64,000 bases of DNA from positions 15,376,001 to 15,440,000 of the forward strand of contig OY755171.1 in the NCBI GenBank assembly GCA_963576735.1, written 5' to 3'. Within the stretch, counting starts at the first letter, position 1. The number at the start of each line of letters is the position of its first letter. Positions 35,011-45,878 of the stretch are shown in pieces. This stretch comes from Bedellia somnulentella. Lineage: Eukaryota; Arthropoda; Insecta; Lepidoptera; Bedelliidae. A model generated the notes under the pieces. That model was given only the letters and a program-made list of their open reading frames with translations. It had not been told where the DNA came from and searched no databases. The position numbers were made by a program, and so were the translations under genes.

Positions 35011-35954
35011 TGTAATTATTTTATGTATAGCAACCTAGATGAAAACAGTGCATAAAATATATGTGCATAATCTCAGATATTTTCATACAGAATAAGTAAA
35101 AAAACTGATTATGCCATCGAAATTACAACAAAGGATTTTAATCCATTTCGAATGAACATAGCAGCATTATTTATTGAGTAAACAAGTTGATTTAGACTTG
35201 TTTAATACAAATAACGTATTGTTGAATAGAACAATGGCTAATTTATACTTGCATGGCGACATTATTTATTAAAAAAATCTAACTATTTCATGTAATAAAC
35301 GTCTAAATTCTCTTAATTTCAAAATTGTTAATCTATTGTACCAAATGTTTGATTTTGTTAGTTAATTTACAGTCGATTATTTTTAAGCACATGTTTGTTA
35401 CCAATATGTGGAAACTTTTCTGGCTCTGTCTTACATTTTTTGTTATTAGTTGATTTTTGTTTTAAAGCTGTTTGTTTTCCTTAAATAAATAATAATAGTC
35501 CTATTAATTAATGTGTGCCTATCTAGGTACTTATATTTTAACAGTTAAACGCAGCTAACCCCAAATGAAACACCAATCAGGCAAAGGTTCTAATCTGGTC
35601 AAATAAACGGATCAACTAAATCGAATCAAACTTTTTTATTTCCCAACGAATCAACTATAATTTTATTTGATCCGCTTGGATAAAATAAACTGGAAATATT
35701 AATTCTTATCAAATAAACTAAACTAAATGATATAAATAAAACCTTTTTGTGAATGATAGTCCTATTTAAATATCAACGCCTGATAAATTATTTTTTGTAA
35801 TGGAAATAAATATATATTATATTATATGAAGAGGTACTTATAATTACTCTGCAAAAAAAAACATTCATCATTTACTCATTCGTTTGTATCTACTTTTTAT
35901 AAATTCCACGTCTATTCCAACTATTCCCTTTTCTCAAAATGTTCAATTCTCCCT
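35011..35954. other. AT-rich stretch, nothing recognised
   Basis: No exon or repeat family was identified. Confidence 0.35.
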
Positions 35955-36122
35955 GTATTTTATTTTTACTTGGTTCGATTCTGGCAAATCTCTCTAGTTT
36001 CGTTAACATTTATATATCTTTTTATACATCTTCTTTTAATACTTCGGACGTCTGCCTTTTGAGCACACTCTCTATTTGTCTCAAATGTGTCCTCCGAGGT
36101 CGTCCTTAACTAACATTTTATA
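35955..36122 (-). repeat. RTE-type LINE 3' coding relic
   Basis: Diverged reverse copy (CTGGCAAATCTCTCTAGTTT; CAAATGTGTCCTCCGAGGTC). The 3' hairpin module is decayed. Confidence 0.65.
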
Positions 36123-36127
36123 TATGT

Positions 36128-36770
36128 AACAAAACGCTGTGTAGTGTTGGTTTAGTATAGCACTACCCCATTTGTTCCCGTTTGTGTTGTAATGGGATGT
36201 AAGAAGCGGCTAAAGGTACTGGAGCTTTTAGGTGGTTTTTGGACGATGCGGTGTCAGACTCATCTCCAAAATCATTTGTTATACAATCTTAACCCCATAC
36301 AACTTCCAAAGTGACGACGTGATAGCTCAATGGGTAGAACACCGGTTAACGTGCAAGCGACTAGTGTCCAAATCCCGGGTCGGGCCTACACCAATTTGTC
36401 TTTTCTAAAGACCTATGTGTGGTTAATTTATCATGGATGTTAACGGTGAGGGAAAACATCGTGAGGAAACCCACATGACTGAGTTGTACTTAGTCATGTG
36501 ACAGTGTATTCGTACAAAACGGCGATAGGCCTGCCCCCTATCACGTGAGTACACTGTCCATGTCCATGCAAAACGTGGGTACTCTGAACACCAGTGTCAC
36601 GTGATGTTCAGAAGTATTACTGCCTCTGCCAACCCCTTCGGGGATATTCGGCGTGAACGTTTATGTTATGTTATGTAACTTCCAAAGTGGCTGAGGAATG
36701 TCTGATTTCGAAACTGGCTACCCCTTCAAGGGATTTATAGCCGTGAGAATGTGTATGTATTTTAATTGTT
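36128..36770 (+). repeat. SINE family A split by SINE family B
   Basis: The SINE A 5' part (36128-36313) and 3' part (36677-36770) flank a younger SINE B. The duplication AACTTCCAAAGTG belongs to SINE A sequence. Confidence 0.88.
36314..36676 (+). repeat. SINE family B, full-length, 13-bp TSD
   Basis: Bracketed by AACTTCCAAAGTG at 36301-36313 and 36677-36689. It keeps the tRNA-like head (A box TAGCTCAATGGG). Confidence 0.92.
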
Positions 36771-36794
36771 AAAAGAAAACCTTTCTATAATTTA

Positions 36795-36930
36795 AATCTT
36801 TTTGTTCATGAAAACCTCATGTGGGGATTATTACTAATAAATAAAGAATAAATAAAGGAAAGAAAAATTTCGACACAGGCGGGAATCGAACCCGCGACCT
36901 TGGGTATACGCCCCGACGCTAAGCAGAATT
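36795..36930. repeat. Family E fragment
   Basis: Left half of the family: GTTCATGAAAACCTCATGTG, then AAGGAAAGAAAAATTTCGAC and a tRNA-like T-arm (GGGAATCGAACCC). It stops at about 36920. It gives the uninterrupted order across the Helitron target of 5704-6682. Confidence 0.75.
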
Positions 36931-37432
36931 TATTTAAGATTGTAATGCCAAGAAAATAAGTTTAGGGACACATATATTCATTTAAAAGATTTTATAATAA
37001 AAGAAAAGATATTTTTTATAAAAGAGATGCATCGAATTTTGTGGAAGATTTATTTTGATACTTTTTGCTTTTGAACCGGTGCACAGTCAATTTCTCGAAT
37101 TGTATTTTTTATCATATTATGATAATATCTTGTTCAATATTTACGGTTCTTCAGGTGGCAGAATGGAAGCAACTTTATAAAAAAAATCCTGTGCCACCCT
37201 GGGCTAGGGTGTCTGATAGGACACTCGTTTCTATGTAGACTCCCTAGATGGCATATAGGAATAACTCAGTCTATGTTCTACTGATAGGCCACGGGAAATC
37301 TTTTGGTTTTTCTGTTGGTTCAATCAATCAGAAAACAGGTAAATGAAAATGACTATATTCAAACAAAAAAATATACTGTGGAATTGAGAACACTCCTTTT
37401 TTTTGAAGTCGGTTAAAAACCAAGGGCAATTC
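36931..37432. other. Non-coding stretch
   Basis: Only a fragment of a common repeat (GAATTGAGAACACTCC, then GAAGTCGGTTAAAAA, about 37378-37420) was recognised. Confidence 0.35.
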
Positions 37433-38259
37433 GGCTTATTACGTTTATCCACCCCAAAACAGCCTCCCTAAGTCGGATATTCGGAAACGCATGTCCTTCT
37501 AGCCACCCTGAACAGGGTGGATAATCGGAATTCATAATAAAATCTTTCTTCCGATTTTTTACCCAGAGTACAGTCATTTACTGCTGTTATTTGCTGTGTA
37601 GTGTCGGCTTAGAATAACACTACCCCATTTCTTCCGGTGGGTGTACGTAAAAGGCGACTAACGGTATTGGGGATTTTTGGGCGATGCGGTTGGAGACCCA
37701 TCACTAACAACCTTTATTTCACCATCTTATCCCCACGCAACTTCCAAAAGTGGCTGAGGAATTTTTAATTCCTTAGCTTTGGCTACCCCTTCTAGGGATT
37801 TATATCCGTGAGTATATGTATGTATATATGTACATGTACAGTCATTTACAGAAACATACACAACACAAAATGGGTCCAAGAAACTTCGTGAACATTAAAA
37901 TACTTAAGATAAACATACCTACTTTCTTACTTACAGTTTAAATAAAAATAAATTGGTGGGAAGTTTTAAATTAATATTTATTGTTACCTATAGGGTTGGT
38001 ATGTAGTATTTGGGTGAAAACCATTTAAAATAACCGATGTGACAGATGAAACCATAACAAGAAACTCGTTACAAAAAAGTAACAAATTGAAATTTAGGGA
38101 CGTTTTTCTGTAAATGACTACGTAGACAGGGTAGAAAATCGGAAGAAACATATTATATGAATTCCGATTATCCACCCCGTTCAGGGTGGCTAGACGGACA
38201 TGCGTTTCCGAATATCCGACTTAGGGAGGCTGTTTTGGGGTGGATAAACGGAATAAGCC
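37433..38259. mobile_element. Long-TIR MITE, copy 1, with SINE A inside
   Basis: About 105-bp inverted termini starting GGCTTATTACGTTTATCCAC and containing GGCGGATATTCGG-like and GGGTGGATAATCGG blocks. Outer flanks GCAATTC (37426-37432) and GCAATTTC (38260-38267) fit an 8-bp duplication with one base lost. No gene. The other copy is 58889-59272. Confidence 0.85.
37582..37835 (+). repeat. SINE family A with 14-bp TSD
   Basis: Full-length copy inside the MITE, bracketed by GTACAGTCATTTAC at 37568-37581 and 37836-37849. This defines the complete unit and shows target-primed reverse transcription. Confidence 0.93.
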
Positions 38260-38469
38260 GCAATTTCCATTCATAATGTGTGATAGTGTACTAATTGTAC
38301 TTCTATTTAAGAAATAATCTGTGTAAAATGTTTTTAACTGTGACATACATTAAAGAGTTATCTTTTCTATTCTAATTTAAGGCATGAGTAGGTACTCACA
38401 TCAGTTTATCATTTAGTCATAAGACTCAAAACTTATGCAGTAAGCAGGGGTGAAACAAATTAAAATGCA

Positions 38470-41400
38470 GTAAATAAATAATAGTTCTTTATTACACTTA
38501 TTTAAGGTGCTGGTCGCCCTCTTCCGAAACCTCCTCTCTGAAAACAAAAAGAATAGAAATGTTATCATAATTATTGTAAGTAATACGGGGAAAAATGGAA
38601 AATAGTTGAAAGTGACGTCTACAAAATTTTGATCCTCTTCAGTAAGTATAGGTTCAACTGCTGCCATATAGTAGATGGATATAGTAAAATCTTAATTATT
38701 ACTATTTAAGCACAAGCAATTTCAAATAAAGAAATGCAATAGACTTTTATCTGAAAGATATTAAACCAAAATAACACATAAGTCTATTAAATTGCTTAGA
38801 CTACACCCACTATTCACTGAGTAGATAAGTGACTAGCTTCTGTGACAGGAGCTCTAAGGTTCGCATGCCGCGAAGGTCAACATTTATAAGATGAATACGG
38901 ATTTTTTTTTACTAGCTTTGGATATTATTTATTTTATTAAATACAGTGGCATGAAAACATTCCAACTTGAGATCTGTGTAAAATTCTGTTTAAAGTCATT
39001 TTATTTTGCCATTGTATTTTGAACTTCTTTAACAAACCAAGTACTTGTTCAATGCAGTATTTGATAGAAGTTTATTGACCTCAGCAGACTCACTCGCACA
39101 CTAGCAGCATCTAAATCCTACATCACAATTTAAAGAATGAAGCTATGTATTAAAACAAATTATGGGTGTACTATCCAGTATTCCTTTACTGTTCTCACAG
39201 GAGCAAAAAAAGGAAAAACTACTACTTACAAAAATGTAACTTAAAATTTTGTGAAGGTAGTTAGTATTAATAATTTTATAGTACTGTATAATGACAAATA
39301 ACACCTCAGTCTTCCCGTGACCATGATAACTGAAAAGTTTTCGAAACGTCGGGCTTTAAAAACGTAATAACACGCGAATAAAATATCCGAAAATCAATGT
39401 GCAATCGTGAAAATCTTAGAAAATACTATACTACTTACAAATTCAACATTTTCTGATCCTGGTCCTACATCAGCCTTCTTATCATATGCAGCAGGAGTTT
39501 GTGGTGCACGACGGTATGCGGATCGGTCCTCAGGAGCCCTGGAAGGAGCGTCAGGCCGGCCCACAGCGCCGCGGCGAACTGTCTCAGTGCGGGTTGACCG
39601 CTTCAGAGTTGCGGGGACAATTTCAGGGGGCAGATGCAAGAATATGCGCAAGTATTCAATGCCTTCATTGGTCAGGTACCTTCAATCAAGGATACAGAGT
39701 GTTTTTATTAACGTTAATGGTATTTCCAGAAGAGTTATAAGAGAATAACACTATGGAGGAAATATTTAGATAGGCTAAGAAAGGCAAGAATAGAAACAAT
39801 AATCCAGTGTAAGGAATATAAAATTATACATGTCATAAATAAAAGATGTTATTAAAGGAAAGAAAAATTTCGACACTGGCTTTCCTTTAATAACATCTTT
39901 TATTTATGAGTAATAATCCCCACATGAGGAATTCATGTCAAAAAACATTAAATTATACATGTCATGTGTTATAAATAACCATGTCATTTCGTGGTTCTAT
40001 GACATCAAAAACGGCAGTAGTTTTCTTCCATGAGTTGTTGAGTTTATGGTCACTGAGCGAAAATGCAAGTCAGTGCAAATCACCCCAATGTACTAGCTAC
40101 AGTACTCGCACAACCCAGTCATCAATGGAGGCTAAAAAAGCTGTCATTAATGGAACTTGGCTCAAGTAATACATAGAAGGGAGAGTTCTTAGAGGCAAAG
40201 CCCCCAAAAATAAGATTGAATCATCATCTCATCCACTTTTAGTTGAAAAAGTGATCACAGATACAGCCAGAAACAAAAAAAAACTTGGCAAAAATAATAG
40301 TTTCACAGTTTTCACAGTATTTCCACATTCATAGATGTCCTATGGATGCACAGACATGATTCTATCTTAAGAAACAGGATAACATAGATACATAAACATA
40401 CTCAGAGCCATAAATCCAAAACAGGAGTAGCCAGAGCTGGGTCTCCTAACCACATTGCCCAAAAAACACTTAAAAATCCATACCCTTAGTCCCCTCTCAC
40501 AATACCCATGGGTAGAAAGGGGTAGTTACAATCAAAGCGACACTACATGGTGCAACAACAGTATAACTTTGTAACACATCATTTAGGTATCTAATAATAG
40601 TACATTTAAAAACTAATAAATTCTATACAATAATCCTATTAATATTATAAATGTGAAAGTTTAGATGTTTGCATGTTTATGTGATTGAGGCAATAAGGCT
40701 CCTCAAGTACATAATGTATATGAATGAAATTTGGCAAAATGCTACCCAAATTGTTACAAAGGTCCCAGAAAAATTTGAATAAAATGTTCACACCTGATTG
40801 AACTAAGAGTACCAGAAAAAATGCCTTAAGCTTTGTCATAAGTAAATTTGACAGTACAAAGTCTGTCAGGTCAGCTAGTATACATATAAAAACAGAGCAT
40901 AAGTTCTCCTAACTACATCAACTATCTGCCAGTGAAAGGCGCTCAAAACTGATCCAATTATATTGTAAATATATTTGTGACAGACAATTTGAAATAAATC
41001 CTGGTTTAATATAGAATAGAATAGAATAGAATAACTCTTTATTGTACATCAAACACAAATTTACTAAATAAATTATCATACAGTTTACAGTGAGGTACAA
41101 TCGGCGGTCTTATTGCTAAAAGCGATCTCTTCCAGACAACCTTTGGAAGGTGAGATCGGTAAACTAGTTATCTGGGTAGATGCACAAAACAAGCTTACTT
41201 TAACACTAACTTATTTAATTGAAATAATAAATAATGACAAAAATATTAATTACACAAAATAATATACATATTACACACATATGAACACACATACATACAT
41301 AACTACATACTTTTATATATACAAGTAATACAAATACCTCAACAAAATACACAAATACGTTTTAGAAATATAATTAATACATATAATTTAAAAAGCAACA

Positions 41401-43663
41401 GTATTACAGCGCTTCAGTGAGATAGTGTTGTTTCACCAGATTCTTGAACACATTAAGTGATTTAGCCAATCGCAATATATGTACTATATGTATAATGCTG
41501 GTATTGGTAATAAAGCTGGTGTATTTTTACATGTTTTTACTTACATACATACATATACTCACGGCTATAAATCCCTAGAAGGGGTAGCCAGAGCTAAGGA
41601 ATTAGAAATTCCTCAGCCACTTTTGGAAAGTTGTGTGTGTAAAAGATGGTAAAATAAGTTTGTTGGTGATGAGTCTCCAACCGCATCACCCAAAAATCCC
41701 TAAAAAGCCCCCAATACCATTAGTTGCCTCTTACGTGTGCCCACCGGAAGAAATGGGGTAGTGCTATTCTAAGCAGACACTACATAGCAGCATTGCTGAC
41801 TGACATTTAGAATTGATATCCCTCGGAATCATAATATCCCTAAACATACAACCGACTCATACCAATATTTGTTTTCATATGGCTTACGACCAATTTCTGA
41901 ATTGAGTATTCCAGCTGAGAACAACTTAAGTATTATTTTGTCGCCCCTGAAATGCCAACAACTGAACGAGATAAAACAATACTTAAGTTGTTCTCAGCTT
42001 GAATACTCAATTCAGAAATCCGGCGTTAGAATAGCACTAAAAAGTTTCTTCCCAATAATTAAAATATTGCAACTAGAACTTTGTAAATTATATTTGCTTA
42101 GGATAGTTGCTCATTTACAGTGTTGCCAATTTGGGGGGAATTCCCCTTTTTGGGGGAATATGAAGGCTTTGAGGGGAAAAATAGGGTAAAGAGAATGAAA
42201 GGGGAATTTCGGGGAATCCAGTTAAGAGAAACGTAATGAGTCTCAAATCGAATGGTTCACGGACTCCACAGTGTACCTACTTAGCATTCAGCCACTGTTT
42301 CATTCAGAAACTCGATTAATAAACAAGATAAAAACTGGTCAAAGAATTGTTGAGAACATTTTGTAATAACAACATGATATTTTTTTATGTTAAATCTTCC
42401 TATGACATAATGGAAATTCAATATAATAATGAATCTAAATATGAAAGGTTAGACATGGTGTATTTGGGAATTTGAAGGTTGTGAAAACAGATGTTAATAT
42501 TTTTTTGAGAACTTGTAGTTTTTATACAGAGTTGGTAACTCAAGAGTTAATTGTCAAGATTGCAAAAAAAATGTTTTATTTTATTTACATGGGAGGGGAA
42601 TTTTACTTGAAAAAAAGGGGAATTTTCTAACCGGATAAGGGGAATATGATGATAAGTGTCTGGCAACACTGCTCATTTACTACTACTTTTTGCTGATATG
42701 CTCTGCTCTTAAATGTAAAAACACCTCGTTTTAACACCTAGAAGTCCAAATTAAATAAACAGCTGTTTTGCAACAGGAAGAAATGTACTGCAATTATCAA
42801 CACAGTTTTTAAATATTTTTGTCCATTATTAATTCACACTTAAGTAATTTAAGACAAACAAAAACATGGGGCAGCCAAACGCTGTCCCAGAGTTCCCAGC
42901 AGTTTTACCAGTCCAAGAGGTGGTGGTGGTGGTTATGTGTCAAGTTTATAGATACAAAATGAAAACACTTGAAAACACTTTCCAGGGAAAAAGATAACAA
43001 TGAGATAGTTTATTTTCCTCAATAATATTTTTTATCCCAAGAATTTAGTCATCATTTTAGTTTATTAAATTGTTACTCAATTAGAAAATTATGCGTTCTG
43101 TTTTGTCCATAATTATTTGTAATAACTTGAAAAAAGGTTAGCCAGTTCTAGTTACAAAACAACTGTGTTCATATTTAGTTGATGTCTCAAAGACTGATAA
43201 TGAAACTGAGATGATAAGGTGTGCACATTTTAAACTGGATGGAATAATATACTTAAAAGACTAACCAGTAAAAATGCCTCCACGCAAACTGTTCCTTGAC
43301 ATAACCTCTAGACTTCAATGACTGCATAGCTTTTATGACTTGTAGGTTGGGGATCTTCTCAAGATCAGGATGTTTAGGGGCATGGTAGTCTTTCTTGGCT
43401 ACCATAACACCCTCTTTAAACAAGTACTCGTAAATCGAGACCCGGTTCTGCTTGGGCATCAACATTTTGATGCACTATCTGTAAACAATGTTTTACACAA
43501 TTTATGTAAGAAATCACCACAAGCACTTACAGTTGCTGGTTGTATATGTATATTTATAAAATCAAATAGAAATATAAACCACTGATTGCACAGAAATTTT
43601 AAGATTTATTATAAAAATACGGGAAAGGAATTTACCTTCATACGATTTTGACAGAAAAGAAAG
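38470..43663 (-). CDS. RpS10: Ribosomal protein S10 (eS10), whole gene
   Basis: Component of the 40S subunit (eS10, near the mRNA entry/beak region). Coding exons 43266-43465, 39439-39679 and 38502-38537 join in frame to a complete 158-residue protein: [51 protein letters not shown], and the Arg/Gly tail [11 protein letters not shown]. The length matches insect eS10. The Lys pair in AYDKKAD (residues 134-135) corresponds to the human K138/K139 pair ubiquitinated by ZNF598 on stalled ribosomes (family knowledge). A short non-coding first exon begins in a pyrimidine-rich TOP-like start. All joins use GT-AG. A polyadenylation signal AATAAA lies at about 38488-38493 (minus). Introns 2 and 3 are full of mobile elements, but the coding sequence is intact. 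Confidence 0.97.
38502..38537 (-). CDS. RpS10: RpS10 last coding exon
   Basis: After acceptor TTTTCAG (38538-38544) it encodes [11 protein letters not shown] and TAA (38502-38504) in phase 0. Too short for ORF finding; recognised by family similarity and the matching phase of exon 3. Confidence 0.93.
   Translation of the reverse strand, partial: RGGFGRGRPAP
38538..39438 (-). other. RpS10: RpS10 intron 3
   Basis: Donor GTAAGT (39433-39438), acceptor TTTTCAG. A possible small ORF lies at 38667-38413 (see findings). No mobile element was recognised. Confidence 0.85.
39439..39679 (-). CDS. RpS10: RpS10 coding exon 3
   Basis: The first G completes the split Trp codon. It then encodes [20 protein letters not shown] through GPGSENVEF (80 codons). 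The donor TTT|GTAAGT leaves phase 0. Confidence 0.96.
39837..39949. repeat. Family E mini fold-back with 16-bp TSD
   Basis: Shortened element whose arms AAAAGATGTTATTAAAGGAA pair around AAATTTCGACACTGG. Direct repeats AAATTATACATGTCAT at 39821-39836 and 39950-39965. Confidence 0.88.
40388..40555 (-). repeat. SINE family A, internally deleted
   Basis: Reverse copy with CTCAGAGCCATAAATCC, GGGTCTCCTAACCACATTGC and CCCATGGGTAGAAAGGGGTA. The middle is missing. Confidence 0.75.
40634..40878 (+). mobile_element. Short non-autonomous Helitron, complete
   Basis: Starts TCCTATTAATATTATAAATG and ends GTCAGCTAG (CTAG at 40875-40878), placed between A (40633) and T (40879) without target duplication. 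No coding capacity. Confidence 0.8.
41005..41400 (-). repeat. LINE 3'UTR with (TTCTA)n tail
   Basis: On the minus strand the sequence ends in TTATTCTATTCTATTCTATT (about 41010-41030), after a 3'UTR-like stretch with GACCGCCGATTGTACC. The clade is unknown. No coding part is present. Confidence 0.55.
41545..41800 (-). repeat. SINE family A, full-length
   Basis: Complete reverse copy from the (CATA)n tail and CTCACGGCTATAAATCCC to GCAGACACTACATAGCAGC. Confidence 0.88.
41887..42025. mobile_element. 139-bp palindromic TTA MITE
   Basis: Same family as 4672-4809, with TTA at 41884-41886 and 42026-42028. More diverged centre. Confidence 0.82.
42118..42671. mobile_element. hAT-type MITE with 8-bp duplication
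   Basis: Termini CAGTGTTGCCA and TGGCAACACTG are classic hAT ends. The target duplication CTCATTTA is exact at 42110-42117 and 42672-42679. The interior has inverted GGGGAATT-rich segments and no transposase. Confidence 0.9.
43266..43465 (-). CDS. RpS10: RpS10 first coding exon
   Basis: The exon spans 43266-43478; the ATG is at 43465, 13 bp after acceptor TTTACAG, in context CAAAATG. It encodes [20 protein letters not shown] through AWRHFYW, with the last Trp codon split TG|G by the intron. Confidence 0.97.
43636..43663 (-). promoter_or_regulatory. RpS10: RpS10 non-coding first exon with TOP-like start
   Basis: On the minus strand TTTCTTTCTTTTCTGTC precedes ATGAAG|GTAAAT. Short, pyrimidine-led first exons ending at a GT donor are typical of ribosomal protein genes, whose mRNAs are controlled through 5' TOP tracts. 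The exact start (a C at 43663, 43659 or 43654) cannot be chosen by eye. Confidence 0.6.
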
Positions 43664-43713
43664 AAATGAAATACGACAGACTGACAGAAGTCAAAGTCAA
43701 ATAGATATGTCAG

Positions 43714-44070
43714 GTGTCATGTCACAGCGCGTCGCGTTCCGCAATGCAATATTCAGACACGATGAAATCGATGATAATCTCAATGATAATCGCTATCAGC
43801 ATCAGCGCTCAAACTGATGCCTCTAAACTTTCCTCTTCGTCTGATACCGGTGTTGCAGTTTATTGGAGTGACCGTAGAAACCAGTTACAGTTCAAATGTC
43901 CCCCGGCCTCATCTGTTTTTACTGGTGAGTGCATTGGAATTCTTGAAGCTGCTTTGCTCATTGAGGCACATAATTGGCCTAGACCTCGCTTTTATAACAT
44001 ACCCTTTTTATATTATAAATCGATAAAGGACATCAAACTAAACAACTTTGCCCATGGAATGCCTATCTAA
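43714..44070 (+). pseudogene. Jockey-type RNase H, N-terminal part
   Basis: Open frame with the RNase H first strand (QTDASKLSSSSDTGVAVYWS), then SSVFTGECIGILEAALLIEA, which holds the catalytic Asp and Glu. It ends where a large palindrome begins. The second half of the domain is displaced to about 45130-45235. Confidence 0.75.
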
Positions 44071-44566
44071 AATATTGTAATTTTTTAAATAAAATAATAA
44101 TTAAAAATTGTCGTACCTAGTTCAAACTGAGAATGTATACAATGAGATTCCTTGCTTCAGTGAAAATAAAAAATAAAAAAAAACATTTGATCTATGGTGT
44201 AAACAAAAACATAACCTCTTTCGGTATTTTCCAGTTCAATCGCTCGCTTACCGGTTTATTTTCATGATATTATTTTTCAACGACGATCAATACAACTGGA
44301 AAATACAGAAAGAAGTTATATTTTTGTTTACAGAGCGAAAAGCATAGATCAATTTTTTTTTTATATCTTATTTTCACTGAAGCAAGGAATCTCATTTTAT
44401 ACATTCTCAGTTTGAACTAGGTACGACAATTTTTAATTATTTTTTTTTTTTTGAAAATTACAACATTTTAGATAGGCATTCCATGGGCAAAGTTGTTTAG
44501 TTTGATGTCCTTTATCGATTTATAATATAAAAAGGGTATGTTATAAAAGCGAGGTCTAAGCCAATT
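43972..44566. repeat. Large palindrome, about 270-bp arms
   Basis: The left arm (43972-44236) and right arm (44294-44566) are near-perfect reverse complements around a 57-bp loop. Each arm carries the RNase H piece with AHGMPI (inverted in the right arm) and its 3' flank. Confidence 0.9.
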
Positions 44567-44569
44567 GAA

Positions 44570-45125
44570 GGCGTTCGGTTATCTTCACAGATTCTTTAAG
44601 CTGCGTATATAATTTAAACCAAAATCCTTTTTTTAGCAAAATTCACAGTAATATTGTCATGGATCTGGAAAAAAGCCTATATAGATGCTCAATGAGAGGT
44701 TTTCTTTTTGAGAAATAAAAAAACAACATAGTTTCCTAGAGCTCTGTAGATGGCGTTGATGTAACTACGTTGCTTACTTAATTTTTTTCTTCTTGGCCTC
44801 AATCATGTTGCCACAATAATTTCGCCAATGTCAACTTTAAAAACATGTGTCACATCATCATAGAGTAACTTTTTGGCGAGTAAAAACAACAAAAAGAATG
44901 TTAAATATAAATACCGTCTTTGTTTATTTACTTTTAAGCTATCTTGGCTTAAACTGATATTTATTTAGACTTTCAAATCAGAACGATTTTATGTACGTTC
45001 CGTTTTACGATATCATTACATCCACGGTGTGACGTTCCGTTCCTACCAGTAACATAGCAAGTCTGGCGCCATCTATCCTGAGAACAGGGAAGAAGAAAAA
45101 AAGTAAAAAAGGAAAACCTCTCATT
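44570..45125. other. Non-coding stretch between Jockey pieces
   Basis: Not alignable by eye to any family here. A GGCGCCATCTATCCTGAGAA motif near 45067 resembles ends of lepidopteran mobile elements, which is a weak hint only. Confidence 0.35.
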
Positions 45126-45129
45126 AAAT

Positions 45130-45240
45130 TATTAGTTATTCAGATAGTATATATCCCTAGTATAATAGGAAATGAGAAAGCTGATATTTTAGCTAAGGAA
45201 GCTTCTATATCCAATGTTGATAGAAAATATTACTACATAA
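45130..45240 (+). pseudogene. Jockey-type RNase H, C-terminal fragment
   Basis: Encodes IPSIIGNEKADILAKEAS, the last RNase H block of Jockey ORF2 (the usual sequence is GNEKAD followed by AKEA). It is cut off by a LINE tail at 45243. Confidence 0.75.
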
Positions 45241-45242
45241 CA

Positions 45243-45480
45243 AATTATGATTATTTATTTATTTATTTCAATAAGGCTCAGTAACAGAATACAGACTAAA
45301 TACAATATAATACATTACATTTACAAAACATCATTTCAAGACTGTTTTCCAATTAATACTGTACACAACATTCACAAGACATAATTGAGATTACACAAAA
45401 TATCTGTTTAATAGTATTAAATTATTATTGTATATGAAAATTATCATATATATATATATATATATTTTACTTTTTTTTGT
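45243..45480 (-). repeat. LINE 3'UTR with (TTTA)n tail
   Basis: On the minus strand it ends in AAATAAATAAATAATC and is preceded by a featureless 3'UTR and a (TA)n run (about 45446-45466). Clade unknown. Confidence 0.5.
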
Positions 45481-45494
45481 ATAACCGTAGTCTA

Positions 45495-45878
45495 AAAAAT
45501 TTGTAATGTTAGATTATGTGACCGAGTGAGAAATAGTGTTATTCGCGAAAAGTGTGTTGTGAAAGATGATAGAAAAAGGAATGTTGAGATGGTTTGGGCA
45601 CATAGAGAGGATGGATGATAGAAAATTGGTAAAAGGGATCTATAGAGCTAGTGTGGATGGTAATGTTAGTAGAGGATGACCACGGAGAACACACTTGGAC
45701 CAAATTGAGAGTGTGCTCAAAAAGGCGGGCGTCCGTAGTATGAAGAATAAAAGAGCATGTATGAAAAGATTGATGGATGTAAACGAAGCTAGATAGGTTT
45801 GTCAGGATCGTGCGAAGTGGCGATCAATAGTCTCTGCCTACCCCAATGGGAACTAATGGCGTGAGTATATGTTATGTT
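45495..45878 (+). mobile_element. RTE-type LINE 3' insertion with 11-bp TSD
   Basis: Severely 5'-truncated RTE copy. C-terminal relic KIEKGMLRWFGHIERMDD in a shifted frame from about 45560, ending CTCTGCCTACCCCAATGGGA, then GGCGTGAGTATATG. The direct repeat ACCGTAGTCTA lies at 45484-45494 and 45879-45889. Confidence 0.85.

Larger units (their letters stand above)
39680..43265 (-). other. RpS10: RpS10 intron 2, filled by mobile elements
   Basis: Donor TACTG|GTTAGT, acceptor TTGAAG|G. Contains a family E element (39837-39949), two reverse SINE A copies, a Helitron (40634-40878), a LINE 3'UTR (about 41005-41400), a TTA MITE and a hAT MITE. The stretch 42672-43265 shows no element. Confidence 0.85.

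Noticed and set aside
39407..39748. Plus-strand ORFs of 84-113 codons
   Set aside because: They are antisense shadows of RpS10 exon 3.
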